A DNA stretch of 64,000 nt from Vibrio vulnificus NBRC 15645 = ATCC 27562 (GTDB lineage Bacteria > Pseudomonadota > Gammaproteobacteria > Enterobacterales > Vibrionaceae). The position numbers and the translations under genes were made by a program. Positions 1 through 11,094 of this stretch are shown here, in pieces. Location of the stretch: assembly GCF_002224265.1 (NCBI RefSeq), contig NZ_CP012881.1, positions 868,001-932,000 of the forward strand, read 5' to 3'. The notes beneath the pieces are model-generated. The model was given only the letters and a program-made list of their open reading frames with translations. It searched no databases and was not told where the DNA came from. The first letter of the stretch is position 1. Every line of letters starts with the position of its first letter.

Positions 1-110
1 AATAGACCACCGAGACCAACAACGGCACCGATGATCACGGCTTTGCCGTTCTCTTTCCACCAATCTTTTATCGCTTCAACTTGTTCTTCTTCAGTATTGT
101 AAACTTCCAC
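1..110 (-). CDS. yfgM: YfgM family protein, N-terminal fragment
   Basis: This is the first 36 codons of a gene that continues beyond the left edge. The protein begins VEVYNTEEEQVEAIKDWW, followed by a lysine/asparagine stretch and a hydrophobic run (AVIIGAVVGLGGL). That is the N-terminus typical of YfgM, an inner-membrane protein with one membrane segment and a periplasmic TPR domain that works beside the SecYEG translocon and the Bam pathway. The start is a GTG with AGGA just upstream. It follows hisS on the same strand, as in E. coli and other vibrios. Only the membrane anchor is visible, so the call rests on the start sequence and position. Confidence 0.8.
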   Translation of the reverse strand, partial: MEVYNTEEEQVEAIKDWWKENGKAVIIGAVVGLGGL

Positions 111-179
111 TTCCTGTCCTCTTTAAAACTGATTCAATGGCAGCGAAACCGCTGCCATTGTTGTGACTGCTGCAAGAGC

Positions 180-1448
180 TTAAATCAGCTCAGCAATTTT
201 GCTGGCAATCTCTTGCTGTGAATACGTAACTTGCTCACCACCAGCGAGATCTTTCAATACAACGGTGTTGTCTGCAACTTCATTCTCACCCAGTACTAGG
301 GCTACGACCGCACCTACTTTGTCAGCACGTTTAAATTGTTTCTTAAAGTTACCACCACCAAAGTGGTTCATCACGCGAACCCCAGGAATGGCTTCACGCA
401 CTTGCTCTGCCAACTTCATGCCAGCCATCATAGTGCCTTCACCCGCAGTGACGACGTAAACGTCCACACTACGACGAACATCCGTCAGCTCTAACGTTTC
501 CAACATTAGCACTAAACGCTCTAAGCCCATCGCAAAACCCACCGCTGGTGTGGCTTTGCCACCAAGTTGCTCGACTAGGCCATCATAACGGCCACCACCA
601 CAAACGGTACCTTGAGAGCCTAGGCTTTCCGTGATCCATTCAAAAACCGTGCGGTTGTAGTAATCCAGACCACGAACCAAGCGTTCATTGACTGTGTATT
701 CGATACCCGCAGCGTCAAGAAGTTCACACAAACCCGCAAAATGTTGCGTTGACTCTGTGTCTAGGTAGTCAGATAGACGTGGCGCATCGCCCAAAATCGC
801 TTGTACATCTGGATTCTTGGTATCCAATACACGTAGTGGGTTAGTATGCATACGACGTTTGCAATCTTCATCCAACACATCGATATGTTGCTCAAGAAAT
901 GCGATCAGTGCAGTGCGATAGTTTGCGCGCGCTTCCAACGAACCAATCGAGTTCAGCTCTAGACGCACATGTTTATCAATGCCAAGTTCACGCCAAAGAC
1001 GCGCAGTCATCATGATCAGCTCTGCATCGACGTCAGGACCATTAAGACCAAATACTTCTACACCACACTGGTGGAACTGACGGTAACGGCCTTTTTGCGG
1101 ACGCTCGTGGCGGAACATAGGACCCATGTACCAAACGCGCTGCTCTTGGTTGTACAGCAAACCGTTTTCAATACCAGCACGCACACAACCTGCGGTGCCT
1201 TCAGGGCGCAATGTTAAGCTGTCACCATTACGGTCTTCAAAGGTGTACATCTCTTTTTCCACCACATCGGTCACTTCGCCAATAGCACGGCTAAATAGAT
1301 GCGTCATCTCAACGATTGGCATGCGCATTTCATTGTAACCGTATGCGCTAATTACGTTCTTCACTGCGCCTTCTAGCTTCTGCCACAGTGGTGATTGAGT
1401 TGGGAGACAATCATTCATGCCTCGAATTGCTTGGATTGTTTTTGCCAC
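180..1448 (-). CDS. hisS: Histidine-tRNA ligase
   Basis: Cytosolic class II aminoacyl-tRNA synthetase that charges tRNA-His. At 422 residues it has the usual bacterial length. Motif 2 is at 111-127 ([16 protein letters not shown]), the histidine-specific motif RGLDYY follows R259, CGGGRYDGL is at 283-291, and motif 3 ([11 protein letters not shown]) is at 302-312. The remaining ~100 residues form the anticodon-binding domain. It lies 35 bases after ispG and before yfgM on the same strand, so it is probably cotranscribed from the rodZ promoter region. No unusual feature is seen. Confidence 0.98.
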   Translation of the reverse strand: MAKTIQAIRGMNDCLPTQSPLWQKLEGAVKNVISAYGYNEMRMPIVEMTHLFSRAIGEVTDVVEKEMYTFEDRNGDSLTLRPEGTAGCVRAGIENGLLYNQEQRVWYMGPMFRHERPQKGRYRQFHQCGVEVFGLNGPDVDAELIMMTARLWRELGIDKHVRLELNSIGSLEARANYRTALIAFLEQHIDVLDEDCKRRMHTNPLRVLDTKNPDVQAILGDAPRLSDYLDTESTQHFAGLCELLDAAGIEYTVNERLVRGLDYYNRTVFEWITESLGSQGTVCGGGRYDGLVEQLGGKATPAVGFAMGLERLVLMLETLELTDVRRSVDVYVVTAGEGTMMAGMKLAEQVREAIPGVRVMNHFGGGNFKKQFKRADKVGAVVALVLGENEVADNTVVLKDLAGGEQVTYSQQEIASKIAELI

Positions 1449-1483
1449 AATAATTACCGTAATTTGAATGACTTCGTTGAGAT

Positions 1484-2602
1484 TTAGTTCTGCACTTTAA
1501 TATCGATGCGGTTGCTTTCATCCATGCGCGCAGCCTTTGCACGGATCTTAGCTTCTAGTTGATTCACCAGATCTTCGTTGTCGAAGCGCTCTTTTTGACG
1601 TTTACCATCTTCGTAAAAAGCGCTCTTCTTGTTGCTACCAGCCAGACCGAGATGCGATACCTCTGCTTCACCCGGACCATTCACAACGCAACCAATGATG
1701 GAGACATCCATCGGCGTAATGATGTCTTCCAGTCGCTCTTCCAGTGCATTGACCGTGCTGATGACATCAAACTCCTGACGTGAACACGATGGACACGCGA
1801 TAAAGTTGATGCCTCGCGAACGAATTCGCAATGACTTAAGAATATCAAAACCCACTTTAATCTCTTCAACAGGGTTCGCCGCCAAAGAGATACGTAGCGT
1901 ATCGCCAATACCTTCCGCTAAAAGCATGCCTAAGCCAACCGCCGATTTCACAGCACCAGCGCGAGCACCACCCGCTTCTGTAATGCCGAGATGCAGAGGT
2001 TGATCGATTTTCTTCGCCAACAGTCGGTAGGAATCCACCGCAAGGAAAACGTCTGACGCTTTGACACTGACTTTAAATTGATCAAAGTTGAGGCGATCAA
2101 GAATATCAACATGACGCATAGCAGACTCGACCAAAGCTTCTGGTGTCGGCTCGCCATACTTCATTTGCAGATCTTTCTCTAGCGACCCACCGTTGACACC
2201 GATGCGAATTGGTATGTTTTTGTCACGCGCACAATCAACGACTGAGCGAATACGCTCTTCATTACCAATGTTGCCCGGGTTGATGCGTAAACAATCCACC
2301 CCGTATTCGGCCACTTTCAGTGCGATACGATAATCAAAATGAATATCAGCAACTAATGGAATCGATACTTGCTGTTTAATCAGCTTAAAAGCTTCAGCCG
2401 CATCCATCGTCGGAACAGAAACACGAACAATGTCGGCGCCGACATTTTCCAATGCTTTAATTTGAGCAACGGTTGCTGCTACGTCCGTGGTGCGAGTATT
2501 GGTCATGGATTGCACCGCGATTGGCGCACCATCACCGATTGGAACATCGCCCACATAAATTCGCGTCGATTTACGACGGATAATTGGAGATTCGTTGTGC
2601 AT
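1484..2602 (-). CDS. ispG: 4-hydroxy-3-methylbut-2-en-1-yl diphosphate synthase (IspG/GcpE)
   Basis: Penultimate-stage enzyme of the MEP isoprenoid pathway. It reductively opens the cyclic diphosphate MEcPP to HMBPP using a [4Fe-4S] cluster. The 372-residue protein has an N-terminal TIM-barrel part and a C-terminal cluster domain. The ligands C270, C273, C305 ([12 protein letters not shown]) and E312 sit at the same numbers as in E. coli. It begins 5 bases after rodZ stops and is followed by hisS, so translation within the rodZ-ispG-hisS unit is probably coupled. It is a likely client of the isc operon a few kilobases away. Confidence 0.98.
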   Translation of the reverse strand: MHNESPIIRRKSTRIYVGDVPIGDGAPIAVQSMTNTRTTDVAATVAQIKALENVGADIVRVSVPTMDAAEAFKLIKQQVSIPLVADIHFDYRIALKVAEYGVDCLRINPGNIGNEERIRSVVDCARDKNIPIRIGVNGGSLEKDLQMKYGEPTPEALVESAMRHVDILDRLNFDQFKVSVKASDVFLAVDSYRLLAKKIDQPLHLGITEAGGARAGAVKSAVGLGMLLAEGIGDTLRISLAANPVEEIKVGFDILKSLRIRSRGINFIACPSCSRQEFDVISTVNALEERLEDIITPMDVSIIGCVVNGPGEAEVSHLGLAGSNKKSAFYEDGKRQKERFDNEDLVNQLEAKIRAKAARMDESNRIDIKVQN

Positions 2603-2607
2603 AATCT

Positions 2608-3570
2608 TTACAAAGGTAAGGTGAATCGAGCTACTTTGCCTGCAGTATACCGAGAAAGGTCGACAGGTTCACTTGCAAATGTCATGGTCACGCCTTCTGG
2701 CGCGCCCAAAATAACGTTAAAAGGGGCCTGACCAGATAGGTTTAAATCTTGACCCGATTTGCGGATGCCAGAAATCAATGTCTTACCACTGGCGTCTTTA
2801 ACTTGAACCCAGCAGTCCGAACGAAAAGCCATTGTTAAGGCAGTTTCACCATTGGCTTGGGGGGCTTCAGATGTAACCTCAACCACTGCCGCTTGAGGTT
2901 CAACTTGCGATCCAGCGTCAGCTTCTGCTTCAACTATCGGCTCTAAAGTCTCGACTTCCAAGGCTTCTACACTTTCAGGCGATGCCGGACTTTCCTCTGA
3001 GCTCGCTTCGTTTTGCTCATTGCTCTCTGTCGTCGCATCCATTTCCTGCATCACCACATCATCAATGAGTGGAGGTTCACTCTCTTCGATCACCGCGTCT
3101 TCAAGTTGAGCGGCTTGATTAACCGACTGAGCTAAGCTGTTCTCTTGCTGATTTTGCCACCACCAAAGTGAAGAAATCCCCGTAATGATGATGAAAATAC
3201 CCCAAGTAATCAGCATGATGCGGCTATTGTGTTTCTCCGTATTGGTTTTACGTGAGAAGCTCTGCATCTCCTGTTCTTGGTGCTGTGCGTCACCTGTATT
3301 ATCTAACGCATCAAGAATGATTTTTTCATCAAGGCCAACCAATCTGGCGTAAGAACGTAAATACCCGCGAGTAAAAGTCGCCACTTGGCCACTTTCAAAC
3401 TGGTTATCGTCAATCTGTTCAATCACGTTAACACGTAAACGTAATCGATCTGCGACTTGTTTTTGCGTGTAACCCATTGATTCGCGTTTGCGTTTGAGCA
3501 AGGTACCGACTTGTTCAATGGCGAGAGATTCTGTGGCACTGTCTTGTGAAAAATCGTTATCTGTAGTCAT
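2608..3570 (-). CDS. rodZ: Cytoskeleton protein RodZ
   Basis: Inner-membrane cell-shape protein that links MreB to the elongasome. The 320-residue protein has a cytoplasmic Cro-like helix-turn-helix domain (about 20-90, with the [12 protein letters not shown] helix), a single membrane segment at about 118-138 ending in WWW, a long linker (about 139-240), and a C-terminal periplasmic DUF4115 beta domain. The linker is rich in Glu, Ala, Ser and Pro and has no Lys or Arg for about 100 residues, so it is strongly negative. It is the first gene of rodZ-ispG-hisS. In this family the HTH binds MreB rather than acting as a classical repressor. Confidence 0.93.
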   Translation of the reverse strand: MTTDNDFSQDSATESLAIEQVGTLLKRKRESMGYTQKQVADRLRLRVNVIEQIDDNQFESGQVATFTRGYLRSYARLVGLDEKIILDALDNTGDAQHQEQEMQSFSRKTNTEKHNSRIMLITWGIFIIITGISSLWWWQNQQENSLAQSVNQAAQLEDAVIEESEPPLIDDVVMQEMDATTESNEQNEASSEESPASPESVEALEVETLEPIVEAEADAGSQVEPQAAVVEVTSEAPQANGETALTMAFRSDCWVQVKDASGKTLISGIRKSGQDLNLSGQAPFNVILGAPEGVTMTFASEPVDLSRYTAGKVARFTLPL

Positions 3571-3888
3571 AACTGTCTAAAATCTTCAAATAATGAAAGT
3601 TAAGTGCGCTTATTATTCATCGTTCTTGGTTTGCACTGAACTTTGGAAAAAGTTTGCCGCGGTACTTTGGACGCAGCCCTAATTATTTTATTAGCCAACC
3701 TACACTGCCAAAATACAGCTGCAGCTTTAAACATGATAAGCCAAACTGTGTTATTGACAAAAACTCTATGCTGAGAAATTTACCTTTAGCTCAAGCTTTT
3801 GTCCAAAGTTTGACACAAGAAATTCGATATATCGTCCAATTCGGCATGGAAAATCCACCAAACAAGCAAAAAATTACGATTAGAAGCA
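3571..3888. other. Gap upstream of rodZ without a gene
   Basis: About 320 bases between the rlmN terminator and rodZ. No credible coding region is seen on either strand. The plus-strand open frame here runs into the 3' end of rlmN antisense and resembles nothing. The stretch holds a candidate rodZ promoter (3733-3760) and presumably its leader. Confidence 0.6.
3733..3760 (-). promoter_or_regulatory. Candidate sigma-70 promoter for rodZ-ispG-hisS
   Basis: On the minus strand, TTGTCA is followed after 16 bases by TATCAT, a good -35/-10 pair pointing toward rodZ about 160 bases downstream. It was found by eye only, and the long leader makes an additional nearer promoter possible. Confidence 0.45.
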
Positions 3889-3917
3889 AAACAGCCAGAG
3901 CGAAGCTCTGGCTGTTT
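3889..3917 (-). terminator. Rho-independent terminator after rlmN
   Basis: A 13-bp perfect stem (AAACAGCCAGAGC with its complement) around a GAA loop, 18 bases past the rlmN stop codon. The run of A/T on both sides could let it act in both directions. Confidence 0.75.
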
Positions 3918-3934
3918 AATAAGAAAATGGTAGC

Positions 3935-5059
3935 TTATAGCGCCTTAACCTCGATGGTCTCACCTTTGGCCGCTTTCAGCATGGCGGTACGTTTGGTTCG
4001 GTCGATCACGTCCCCCACTAACTGACCACATGCGGCATCAATATCATCACCGCGCGTCTTACGAATCGTCACCGTATGCTCATATTGCATCAATGTCTTT
4101 TGGAAACGATCAATACGTGAGTTGCTTGGTTTCTTATACGGCGAGCCTGGGTATGGGTTAAATGGAATCAAGTTGATTTTACAAGGTGTATCCTTCATCA
4201 ACTGCGCAAGCTCATGAGCATGTTCAGTACCATCGTTAACATGATCAAGTAGCACGTATTCCACCGTCACTTTACCGCGGTTGGCATTGGAAGAAGCAAT
4301 GTAACGACGCACCGATGCTAAGAAATCCTGAATATCCCAACGATCGTTGATCGGCATAATTTCACTGCGCAATTTGTCATTAGGTGCATGCAAAGAAATC
4401 GCCAGTGCGACGTCAATTTTGCCCGTCATCTGATCTAAGCCAGAAACCACACCCGAAGTCGACACTGTCACGCGGCGTTTAGAGAGACCAAAGCCCAGAT
4501 CATCCAGCATAATTTCCAAAGCCGGAATGAGGTTTTTCATATTCAGCAACGGTTCGCCCATGCCCATCATCACCACGTTGGTGATCGGACGACGTCCAGT
4601 CTCTTTCTCAAGCCCTACCTCACGTGCCGCACGCCACACCTGACCGATGATTTCTGACACTTTTAAGTTACGGTTGAAACCTTGCTGCGCCGTTGAGCAG
4701 AATTTACATTCCAGTGCACAACCCACTTGAGATGAAACACAAAGCGTTGCGCGGTCTTCTTCTGGGATATAGACCGTTTCAACATCTTGATCACCAACAC
4801 GCATGGCCCATTTGATGGTGCCATCTGATGAGTGTTGAGCTTCTGAAACAACAGGGGCGACGATCTCGCATTTCTGCTTAAGCTTCTCTCTCAACTGCTT
4901 GTTGATGTTGGTCATGTTATCGAAATCATCGACACCGAAATGGTAGATCCACTTCATTACCTGATCAGCACGAAACGCTTTTTCGCCTAACTCTTGGGCG
5001 AACAGTTCACGCATGCCTTTGCGATCAAAGTCGAGTAGATTAATTTTTTCAGTGCTCAT
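3935..5059 (-). CDS. rlmN: Dual-specificity 23S rRNA/tRNA adenine-C2 methyltransferase RlmN
   Basis: Radical-SAM enzyme that methylates A2503 of 23S rRNA and A37 of several tRNAs. The frame is open 27 codons further upstream, but the ATG at 5059 is preceded by GAGAGG at good spacing and gives the family-like start [11 protein letters not shown] (374 residues). The [4Fe-4S] motif CALECKFC gives C114, C118 and C121. The catalytic cysteine that forms the protein-RNA intermediate is C344 (DAACGQL). It lies between ndk and rodZ, the usual gammaproteobacterial neighbours. Confidence 0.97.
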   Translation of the reverse strand: MSTEKINLLDFDRKGMRELFAQELGEKAFRADQVMKWIYHFGVDDFDNMTNINKQLREKLKQKCEIVAPVVSEAQHSSDGTIKWAMRVGDQDVETVYIPEEDRATLCVSSQVGCALECKFCSTAQQGFNRNLKVSEIIGQVWRAAREVGLEKETGRRPITNVVMMGMGEPLLNMKNLIPALEIMLDDLGFGLSKRRVTVSTSGVVSGLDQMTGKIDVALAISLHAPNDKLRSEIMPINDRWDIQDFLASVRRYIASSNANRGKVTVEYVLLDHVNDGTEHAHELAQLMKDTPCKINLIPFNPYPGSPYKKPSNSRIDRFQKTLMQYEHTVTIRKTRGDDIDAACGQLVGDVIDRTKRTAMLKAAKGETIEVKAL

Positions 5060-5204
5060 GGTGCCTCTCAATGACTGAACAAGATTAAGGGCGCGAATTG
5101 TACAGGCTTTATGCAGTGACAACAAGGGCTGTAAAACCACGAAGATGCTAAGGCGATAAAACCAAACGATTAAAATATCACCACACTTTTCCTGAGTCAG
5201 AAAA

Positions 5205-5228
5205 AAGCCCAGCTTGCGTGCTGGGCTT
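5205..5228 (-). terminator. Rho-independent terminator after ndk
   Basis: AAGCCCAGC pairs with GCTGGGCTT around a six-base loop. On the minus strand it is followed by TTTTTTCTG. It lies about 30 bases past the ndk stop and before rlmN, so ndk is probably transcribed separately from rlmN. Confidence 0.75.
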
Positions 5229-5255
5229 GGGAATTCATCGACTTATTCAAACCGC

Positions 5256-5681
5256 TTAACGAGGACAGATTTCTGACTCTGGGAAGAAAAACGCAACTTC
5301 ACGCGCTGCTGATGCTGGGCTGTCACTACCGTGCACGGAGTTGTGACGCATACTTAATGCATAATCGGCGCGAATGGTGCCACAAGCCGCTTCTTCTGGG
5401 TTGGTTTTACCCATCAACTCACGGTAACGTGCAATGGCATTTTCGCCTTCTAGAACCTGAACCATGATGGGTCCTGAAGTCATGAACTCTTTCAATGCTG
5501 GAAAAAATTCTTTTCCTTCATGCTCAGCGTAAAAGCCACTTGCTTGTTCATCATTAAGATGCACCATTTTTGCCGCGATGATGCGTAATCCCGCCTTCTC
5601 AATACGGTGGTAAATTTCACCGATTAAGTTACGTTCTACAGCGTCAGGCTTAATGATCGAAAATGTTCTTTCTAGAGCCAT
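5256..5681 (-). CDS. ndk: Nucleoside diphosphate kinase
   Basis: Transfers the gamma phosphate of ATP to NDPs through a phosphohistidine, balancing cellular (d)NTP pools. The 141 residues match the family length. The N-terminus [12 protein letters not shown] and the active-site segment [10 protein letters not shown] (H117) are intact. The 63-base gap between it and pepB on the same strand contains an inverted repeat (5716-5737) without a clear U-tract, so whether ndk has its own promoter cannot be decided here. Confidence 0.98.
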   Translation of the reverse strand: MALERTFSIIKPDAVERNLIGEIYHRIEKAGLRIIAAKMVHLNDEQASGFYAEHEGKEFFPALKEFMTSGPIMVQVLEGENAIARYRELMGKTNPEEAACGTIRADYALSMRHNSVHGSDSPASAAREVAFFFPESEICPR

Positions 5682-5744
5682 AAGGTGTCCCTTTATTTCA
5701 TGTCGTTGTTATAGTCAGCAGCCCAATTGGACTGCTGTGAAGTA

Positions 5745-7082
<1,338 letters not shown>

Positions 7083-7103
7083 CTATTTGAATAACTCACG
7101 GAT

Positions 7104-7132
7104 GTTAGCATTATGTAGGGTAGAAATGTCAA
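7104..7132 (-). promoter_or_regulatory. Candidate promoter for pepB
   Basis: On the minus strand a consensus -35 TTGACA is followed after 17 bases by GCTAAC. It sits just downstream of the terminator after iscX and about 60 bases before the pepB start, so pepB could be expressed independently of the isc operon. The -10 is weak. Confidence 0.5.
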
Positions 7133-7136
7133 ATTG

Positions 7137-7168
7137 ATAAAAAAACGGACCAAAAGGTCCGCTTTTTT
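7137..7168 (-). terminator. Rho-independent terminator after iscX
   Basis: GCGGACC pairs with GGTCCG around a four-base loop, with A-runs on one side and T-runs on the other, about 30 bases past the iscX stop. It probably ends most isc operon transcripts before pepB. Confidence 0.75.
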
Positions 7169-7195
7169 TGATGAATTTTGTTAACTGGGCTGGAT

Positions 7196-7390
7196 TTATT
7201 CCCATTCATCCAACCAGCAAAGAATCACTGCTTCGAGGATCTTTTCATTGGAATGATTGGGCTCGTCATCAAAATCTTCAATCTCTAAAATCCACTGATG
7301 CAGATCGGTAAAACGCACCGTTTTTGGATCCATATCTGGAAATCGTTCACAGAGCTCGATGGCGATATCACGTGAATCTGTCCATTTCAT
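7196..7390 (-). CDS. iscX: Fe-S assembly protein IscX (YfhJ)
   Basis: Small acidic protein that binds IscS and modulates frataxin-controlled cluster synthesis. The sequence [14 protein letters not shown]...[13 protein letters not shown]...LDEWE is the single-domain IscX family, about 64 residues. Two in-frame ATGs occur, at 7396 and 7390. The Shine-Dalgarno AAGGAAG sits one base from the first but about seven from the second, so the second is preferred. The first would give the 66-residue length of the E. coli protein. It follows fdx by about 75 bases in the isc operon. Confidence 0.93.
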   Translation of the reverse strand: MKWTDSRDIAIELCERFPDMDPKTVRFTDLHQWILEIEDFDDEPNHSNEKILEAVILCWLDEWE

Positions 7391-7470
7391 ACTCATCTTC
7401 CTTCGAAAAATTAGTCACTTGGGTATGTGTTCGCTAGGCCAATAGGCCCAACGAACTGCGTGACCATCGA

Positions 7471-7809
7471 TTAATGGTCTTCCGATGCGTGGTTGAGCGT
7501 GTATTTTGGAATCTCAACCACTAGGTCTTCATCCGCTACTTTCGCTTGACAGCCTAAACGCGATTCTGGCTCAAGGCCCCACGCTTTGTCGAGCATGTCA
7601 TCTTCTAACTCATCGCTTTCTTCTAGTGAATCAAAGCCTTCACGAATGATGACGTGACACGTAGTACAAGCACAGGACTTCTCACACGCGTGCTCAATCG
7701 CAATCCCATTTTTCAGTGCCACATCTAATACTGTGTCACCACTATTTGCTTCTAGCACGGCACCTTCTGGGCACAAATCTTCATGAGGCAATACAATAAT
7801 CTTAGGCAT
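7471..7809 (-). CDS. fdx: ISC-type [2Fe-2S] ferredoxin
   Basis: Adrenodoxin-type ferredoxin that supplies electrons during cluster assembly on IscU. In 112 residues the cluster ligands are C42, C48, C51 (CEKSCACTTC) and C87 (RLGCQAK). The extra C46 is the conserved non-ligand cysteine of ISC ferredoxins. It starts 11 bases after hscA ends, which indicates cotranscription. Confidence 0.97.
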   Translation of the reverse strand: MPKIIVLPHEDLCPEGAVLEANSGDTVLDVALKNGIAIEHACEKSCACTTCHVIIREGFDSLEESDELEDDMLDKAWGLEPESRLGCQAKVADEDLVVEIPKYTLNHASEDH

Positions 7810-7820
7810 AGTTGTTACTC

Positions 7821-9674
7821 TTAAATAGTGTCAATTGACTGGCCAGCCAGTGCTGCACGAATAGACTTGTCCATTCGACGAGAGGCAAAATCTTGGCTCG
7901 CTTTGTCAGTGTCTTTAATACCTTGCTCAATCGCATTCGCTTCGTTGCCATTGCGCAGTTCAATCAAGGATTCAATCGCTTGCAGTAAGGTGGCTTTTTC
8001 AGCTTCGCTGAGTAGCTCATCCCCGTCAGCTTGCATCGCGGCAATAAGACCTTCAATCACTCGATCCGCTTCTACACGTTGCTCAGCTAAAGCGCGAGCT
8101 TGCATGTCTTCTTTGGCATACGTCATTGAGTCACGAAGCATGTTCGCCACTTCGTCATCACTCAGACCATAAGATGGCTTCACTTGGATTTCTGATTGAA
8201 CACCTGTGCTTTTCTCCATCGCGGTCACTGACAGCAGGCCATCTGCATCCACTTGGTAGGTAACGCGAATATGAGCAGCACCCGCAGCCATTGGCGGAAT
8301 GCCTTTGAGTGAAAAGCGAGCGAGCGAACGACAGTCATCCACCATCTCACGTTCACCTTGAACAATATGAACGCTCATTGCGGTTTGGCCATCTTTAAAC
8401 GTGGTGAACTCTTGAGCGCGTGCTACCGGAATGGTGGTATTGCGAGGAATGATTTTCTCAACCAAACCACCCATGGTTTCAATCCCCAACGAAAGAGGGA
8501 TCACATCCAGCAATAGCATTTCAGAGTCAGGCTTGTTGCCCGCCAGAATATCCGCTTGAATACCAGCGCCAATGGCAACCACTTCATCAGGGTTGATGTT
8601 GGTTAATGGTGTGCGACCAAAGAACTCACCCACCATTTCGCGAACCAATAAAGTGCGAGTAGAACCGCCAACCATGACCACTTCAAGTACTTCGTCAGAG
8701 TCCACATCTGCGTCTTTCAACGCTCGACGGCAGGACATCAGCGTTTTTTTCACTAGCGGACGAATCAGCTCTTCAAATTGCTCACGCGTAACGATTCCTT
8801 TCCAACCAAAGATATCCACTTCAACTGAGTCTTGCTCAGAGAAGGCAATCTTAGTGGTCGTCGCAATGTTCAGTAGGGTGCGGTTTTTTTCTGCGCTCAA
8901 AGGCATCTCTAAGCCCGCTTGCTCGGCAAGAAAATCGGCCAACAAATGGTCAAAATCATCGCCACCCAACGCAGAATCACCGCCGGTGGCCAGCACTTCA
9001 AACACCCCTTTTGAAAGGCGCAAAATTGAGATATCAAATGTACCACCACCCAAATCGTAGACCGCAATGACCCCTTCTTGACCAGAATCTAAACCATACG
9101 CAATGGCGGCGGCTGTCGGTTCGTTCAGTAAGCGAAGCACATGCAGGCCAGCAAGTTTCGCTGCATCTTTAGTGCCAGCTCGCTGCGCATCATCAAAGTA
9201 GGCAGGAACGGTAATGACGACACCAGAAAGCTCACCACCGAGGCTCTCTTCTGCGCGTTTTGCTAGCACTTTTAGGATATCGGCAGAAACTTCAATTGGG
9301 TTTTTGTCCCCTTGAGTCGTCTCAAGAACAGGCAAACCATTCTCACTGGCTTTAAAACGATAAGGCAAAGAAGGATAACGAGTCTGAATGTCCGTTAACG
9401 AACGACCCAATAAGCGTTTTACCGAGATAATGGTATCTTGCGGCTGAGATTCAGACAGTGCTTTCGCCGCGTAACCGACAATCGCCTCGTCATTAGCATA
9501 ATTAACAATCGATGGAAGAAGACTACGACCTTGAGCATCTTTCAAAGTGTCTGCGGTGCCGCTTCTGACTGAAGCGACCAAAGAGTTGGTGGTACCAAGA
9601 TCGATACCGGCTGCTCTTTTGTGCTCATGAGGTGCCGAGCTTTGGCCCGGTTCTGCAATTTGAAGTAATGCCAT
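7821..9674 (-). CDS. hscA: Fe-S assembly chaperone HscA (Hsp70 type)
   Basis: Specialised Hsp70 that, with HscB, recognises the LPPVK loop of IscU and drives cluster transfer to apo-proteins at the cost of ATP. The 617-residue protein has the nucleotide-binding domain beginning with the phosphate loop [13 protein letters not shown], the [10 protein letters not shown] and GGSTR motifs, then a substrate-binding domain from about residue 390. It ends without the EEVD-like tail of DnaK, as expected for HscA. It lies between hscB and fdx. Confidence 0.97.
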   Translation of the reverse strand: MALLQIAEPGQSSAPHEHKRAAGIDLGTTNSLVASVRSGTADTLKDAQGRSLLPSIVNYANDEAIVGYAAKALSESQPQDTIISVKRLLGRSLTDIQTRYPSLPYRFKASENGLPVLETTQGDKNPIEVSADILKVLAKRAEESLGGELSGVVITVPAYFDDAQRAGTKDAAKLAGLHVLRLLNEPTAAAIAYGLDSGQEGVIAVYDLGGGTFDISILRLSKGVFEVLATGGDSALGGDDFDHLLADFLAEQAGLEMPLSAEKNRTLLNIATTTKIAFSEQDSVEVDIFGWKGIVTREQFEELIRPLVKKTLMSCRRALKDADVDSDEVLEVVMVGGSTRTLLVREMVGEFFGRTPLTNINPDEVVAIGAGIQADILAGNKPDSEMLLLDVIPLSLGIETMGGLVEKIIPRNTTIPVARAQEFTTFKDGQTAMSVHIVQGEREMVDDCRSLARFSLKGIPPMAAGAAHIRVTYQVDADGLLSVTAMEKSTGVQSEIQVKPSYGLSDDEVANMLRDSMTYAKEDMQARALAEQRVEADRVIEGLIAAMQADGDELLSEAEKATLLQAIESLIELRNGNEANAIEQGIKDTDKASQDFASRRMDKSIRAALAGQSIDTI

Positions 9675-9695
9675 GATGGATCCTTGTTTTTCAAA

Positions 9696-10211
9696 CTAGC
9701 CGAAGAGTTTCTCTTCCACTAGCTCTATTTCATTCTTTAGTTTGGCAATAAATTTCAGCTTACGTACGCGATCGGCGGCTTGTGGCCACTGAGCGTCATT
9801 CAGCTCTTGCTCAATCGTTGCGAGATGTTGTTTGTACATTTTGCTCACTCTGGCATCAAACGCAGCCAAAGCACTCTCAGCATCTGAGCTTTGAGGGATC
9901 TCTTCCAACTCTTCACGCAATTCCATCTGTTCCATCAGAAACATGGGATCTTGCATGGTTTGCTGCTCACCGCAGATTTCTAAACCGTTTTGCGACAAAA
10001 GGTATTCCGCACGAGAAATGGGATTTTTCAGCACCTGGTAAGCGTCATTAATTTGCGCTGCTTTTTGCACCGCTAACAAACGATCGCGTTCAGAAGCGGT
10101 CGCAAAATTGTCCGGATGGAAGCGTTTTTGCAATTCTCGGAACTGAGAAGAAAGAAGGCTACCATCCAGCGAAAACTGAGGTGGTAGCCCAAACAATTCA
10201 AAGTGATTCAT
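9696..10211 (-). CDS. hscB: Co-chaperone HscB (J-domain protein)
   Basis: J-type co-chaperone that brings IscU to HscA and stimulates its ATPase. The N-terminal J domain carries the HPD motif at 32-34 (RFHPDNF). The C-terminal three-helix part (about 80-171) is the IscU-binding domain. The length of 171 is standard. It is encoded 21 bases before hscA in the isc operon. Confidence 0.97.
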   Translation of the reverse strand: MNHFELFGLPPQFSLDGSLLSSQFRELQKRFHPDNFATASERDRLLAVQKAAQINDAYQVLKNPISRAEYLLSQNGLEICGEQQTMQDPMFLMEQMELREELEEIPQSSDAESALAAFDARVSKMYKQHLATIEQELNDAQWPQAADRVRKLKFIAKLKNEIELVEEKLFG

Positions 10212-10271
10212 TGATCTATGGTCCTTGAATAAACCTTCTGAGCCGACGGTAACGGCTCAGAATTTCAGTCA

Positions 10272-10595
10272 TTAGACGTTGAAGCTTTCACCGCAACCAC
10301 ATTCACTTTTCGCATTTGGGTTGTTGAATTCAAAGCCTTCATTCAACCCTTCTTTTACGTAGTCAAGTTGCGTGCCGTCGAGGTACACCAAGCTCTTTTT
10401 ATCGATAATCACCTTAACGCCTGAATGTTCAAACACTTCGTCTTCTTCATTCAGTTCGTCAACAAACTCAAGGACATAGGCCATACCCGAACAACCAGTC
10501 GTCTTCACACCTAAACGTAAACCAATGCCTTTGCCTCGGTTATCTAGGAATGCTCTTACTCGATTTGCTGCGGAATCTGTTAATGTAACGGCCAT
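10272..10595 (-). CDS. iscA: A-type Fe-S carrier IscA
   Basis: Carries iron or preformed clusters from IscU to client proteins. The 107-residue protein has the A-type signature with three conserved cysteines at C35 (TTGCSGMAY), C99 and C101 (ECGCGESF). It lies between iscU and hscB, the standard isc order. Confidence 0.97.
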   Translation of the reverse strand: MAVTLTDSAANRVRAFLDNRGKGIGLRLGVKTTGCSGMAYVLEFVDELNEEDEVFEHSGVKVIIDKKSLVYLDGTQLDYVKEGLNEGFEFNNPNAKSECGCGESFNV

Positions 10596-10667
10596 ACTGC
10601 ACCTTAGTTAAATAGTTTACCAATGGAATGGGAGCATAAGGCCCCCATTATAACCTCAAAAAAAACC

Positions 10668-11051
10668 TTAAAGTTGGTGTTTTTTCTTGTAGTCAGCCAC
10701 TGCGGCTTTAATTGCATCTTCTGCAAGAATTGAACAGTGCACTTTCACTGGTGGCAATTCAAGCTCTTCTGCAATTTCCGAGTTTTTGATCGAAGCCGCT
10801 TCTTCGATGCTCTTGCCTTTTACCCATTCGGTAACCAATGAGCTTGATGCAATCGCACTACCACAACCGTAAGTCTTGAACTTTGCGTCTTCAATGATGC
10901 CTTCTGGCGTTACCTTGATTTGCAGTTTCATTACGTCACCACATGCAGGAGCACCAACCATGCCGCTACCTACCGATGGATCTTCTTTGTCAAACGAACC
11001 AACGTTACGTGGGTTCTCATAGTGATCAATTACTTTTTCGCTGTATGCCAT
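10668..11051 (-). CDS. iscU: Fe-S cluster scaffold IscU
   Basis: Scaffold on which IscS-derived sulfur and iron are assembled into [2Fe-2S] clusters. The ligands C37, C63 and C106 and the HscA-recognition loop LPPVK at 99-103 are at the same numbers as in E. coli. The length is 127 residues. It follows iscS by about 40 bases. Confidence 0.98.
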   Translation of the reverse strand: MAYSEKVIDHYENPRNVGSFDKEDPSVGSGMVGAPACGDVMKLQIKVTPEGIIEDAKFKTYGCGSAIASSSLVTEWVKGKSIEEAASIKNSEIAEELELPPVKVHCSILAEDAIKAAVADYKKKHQL

Positions 11052-11094
11052 GATATTTACCTCGAATCCTCTATAACTTGTCTATGAATTGATC

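Noticed and set aside
3654..4025. 123-codon open frame on the plus strand between rodZ and rlmN
   Set aside because: It runs antisense into the end of rlmN, spans the rlmN terminator, lacks a ribosome site and shows no recognisable domain.
5716..5737. CAGCAG inverted repeat between pepB and ndk as a terminator
   Set aside because: There is no T-run after the hairpin on the minus strand. It may be a weak or factor-dependent element but cannot be called.
8572..9060. 162-codon open frame antisense to hscA
   Set aside because: hscA is full length. The antisense product is Ser/Thr/Arg rich with no domain.
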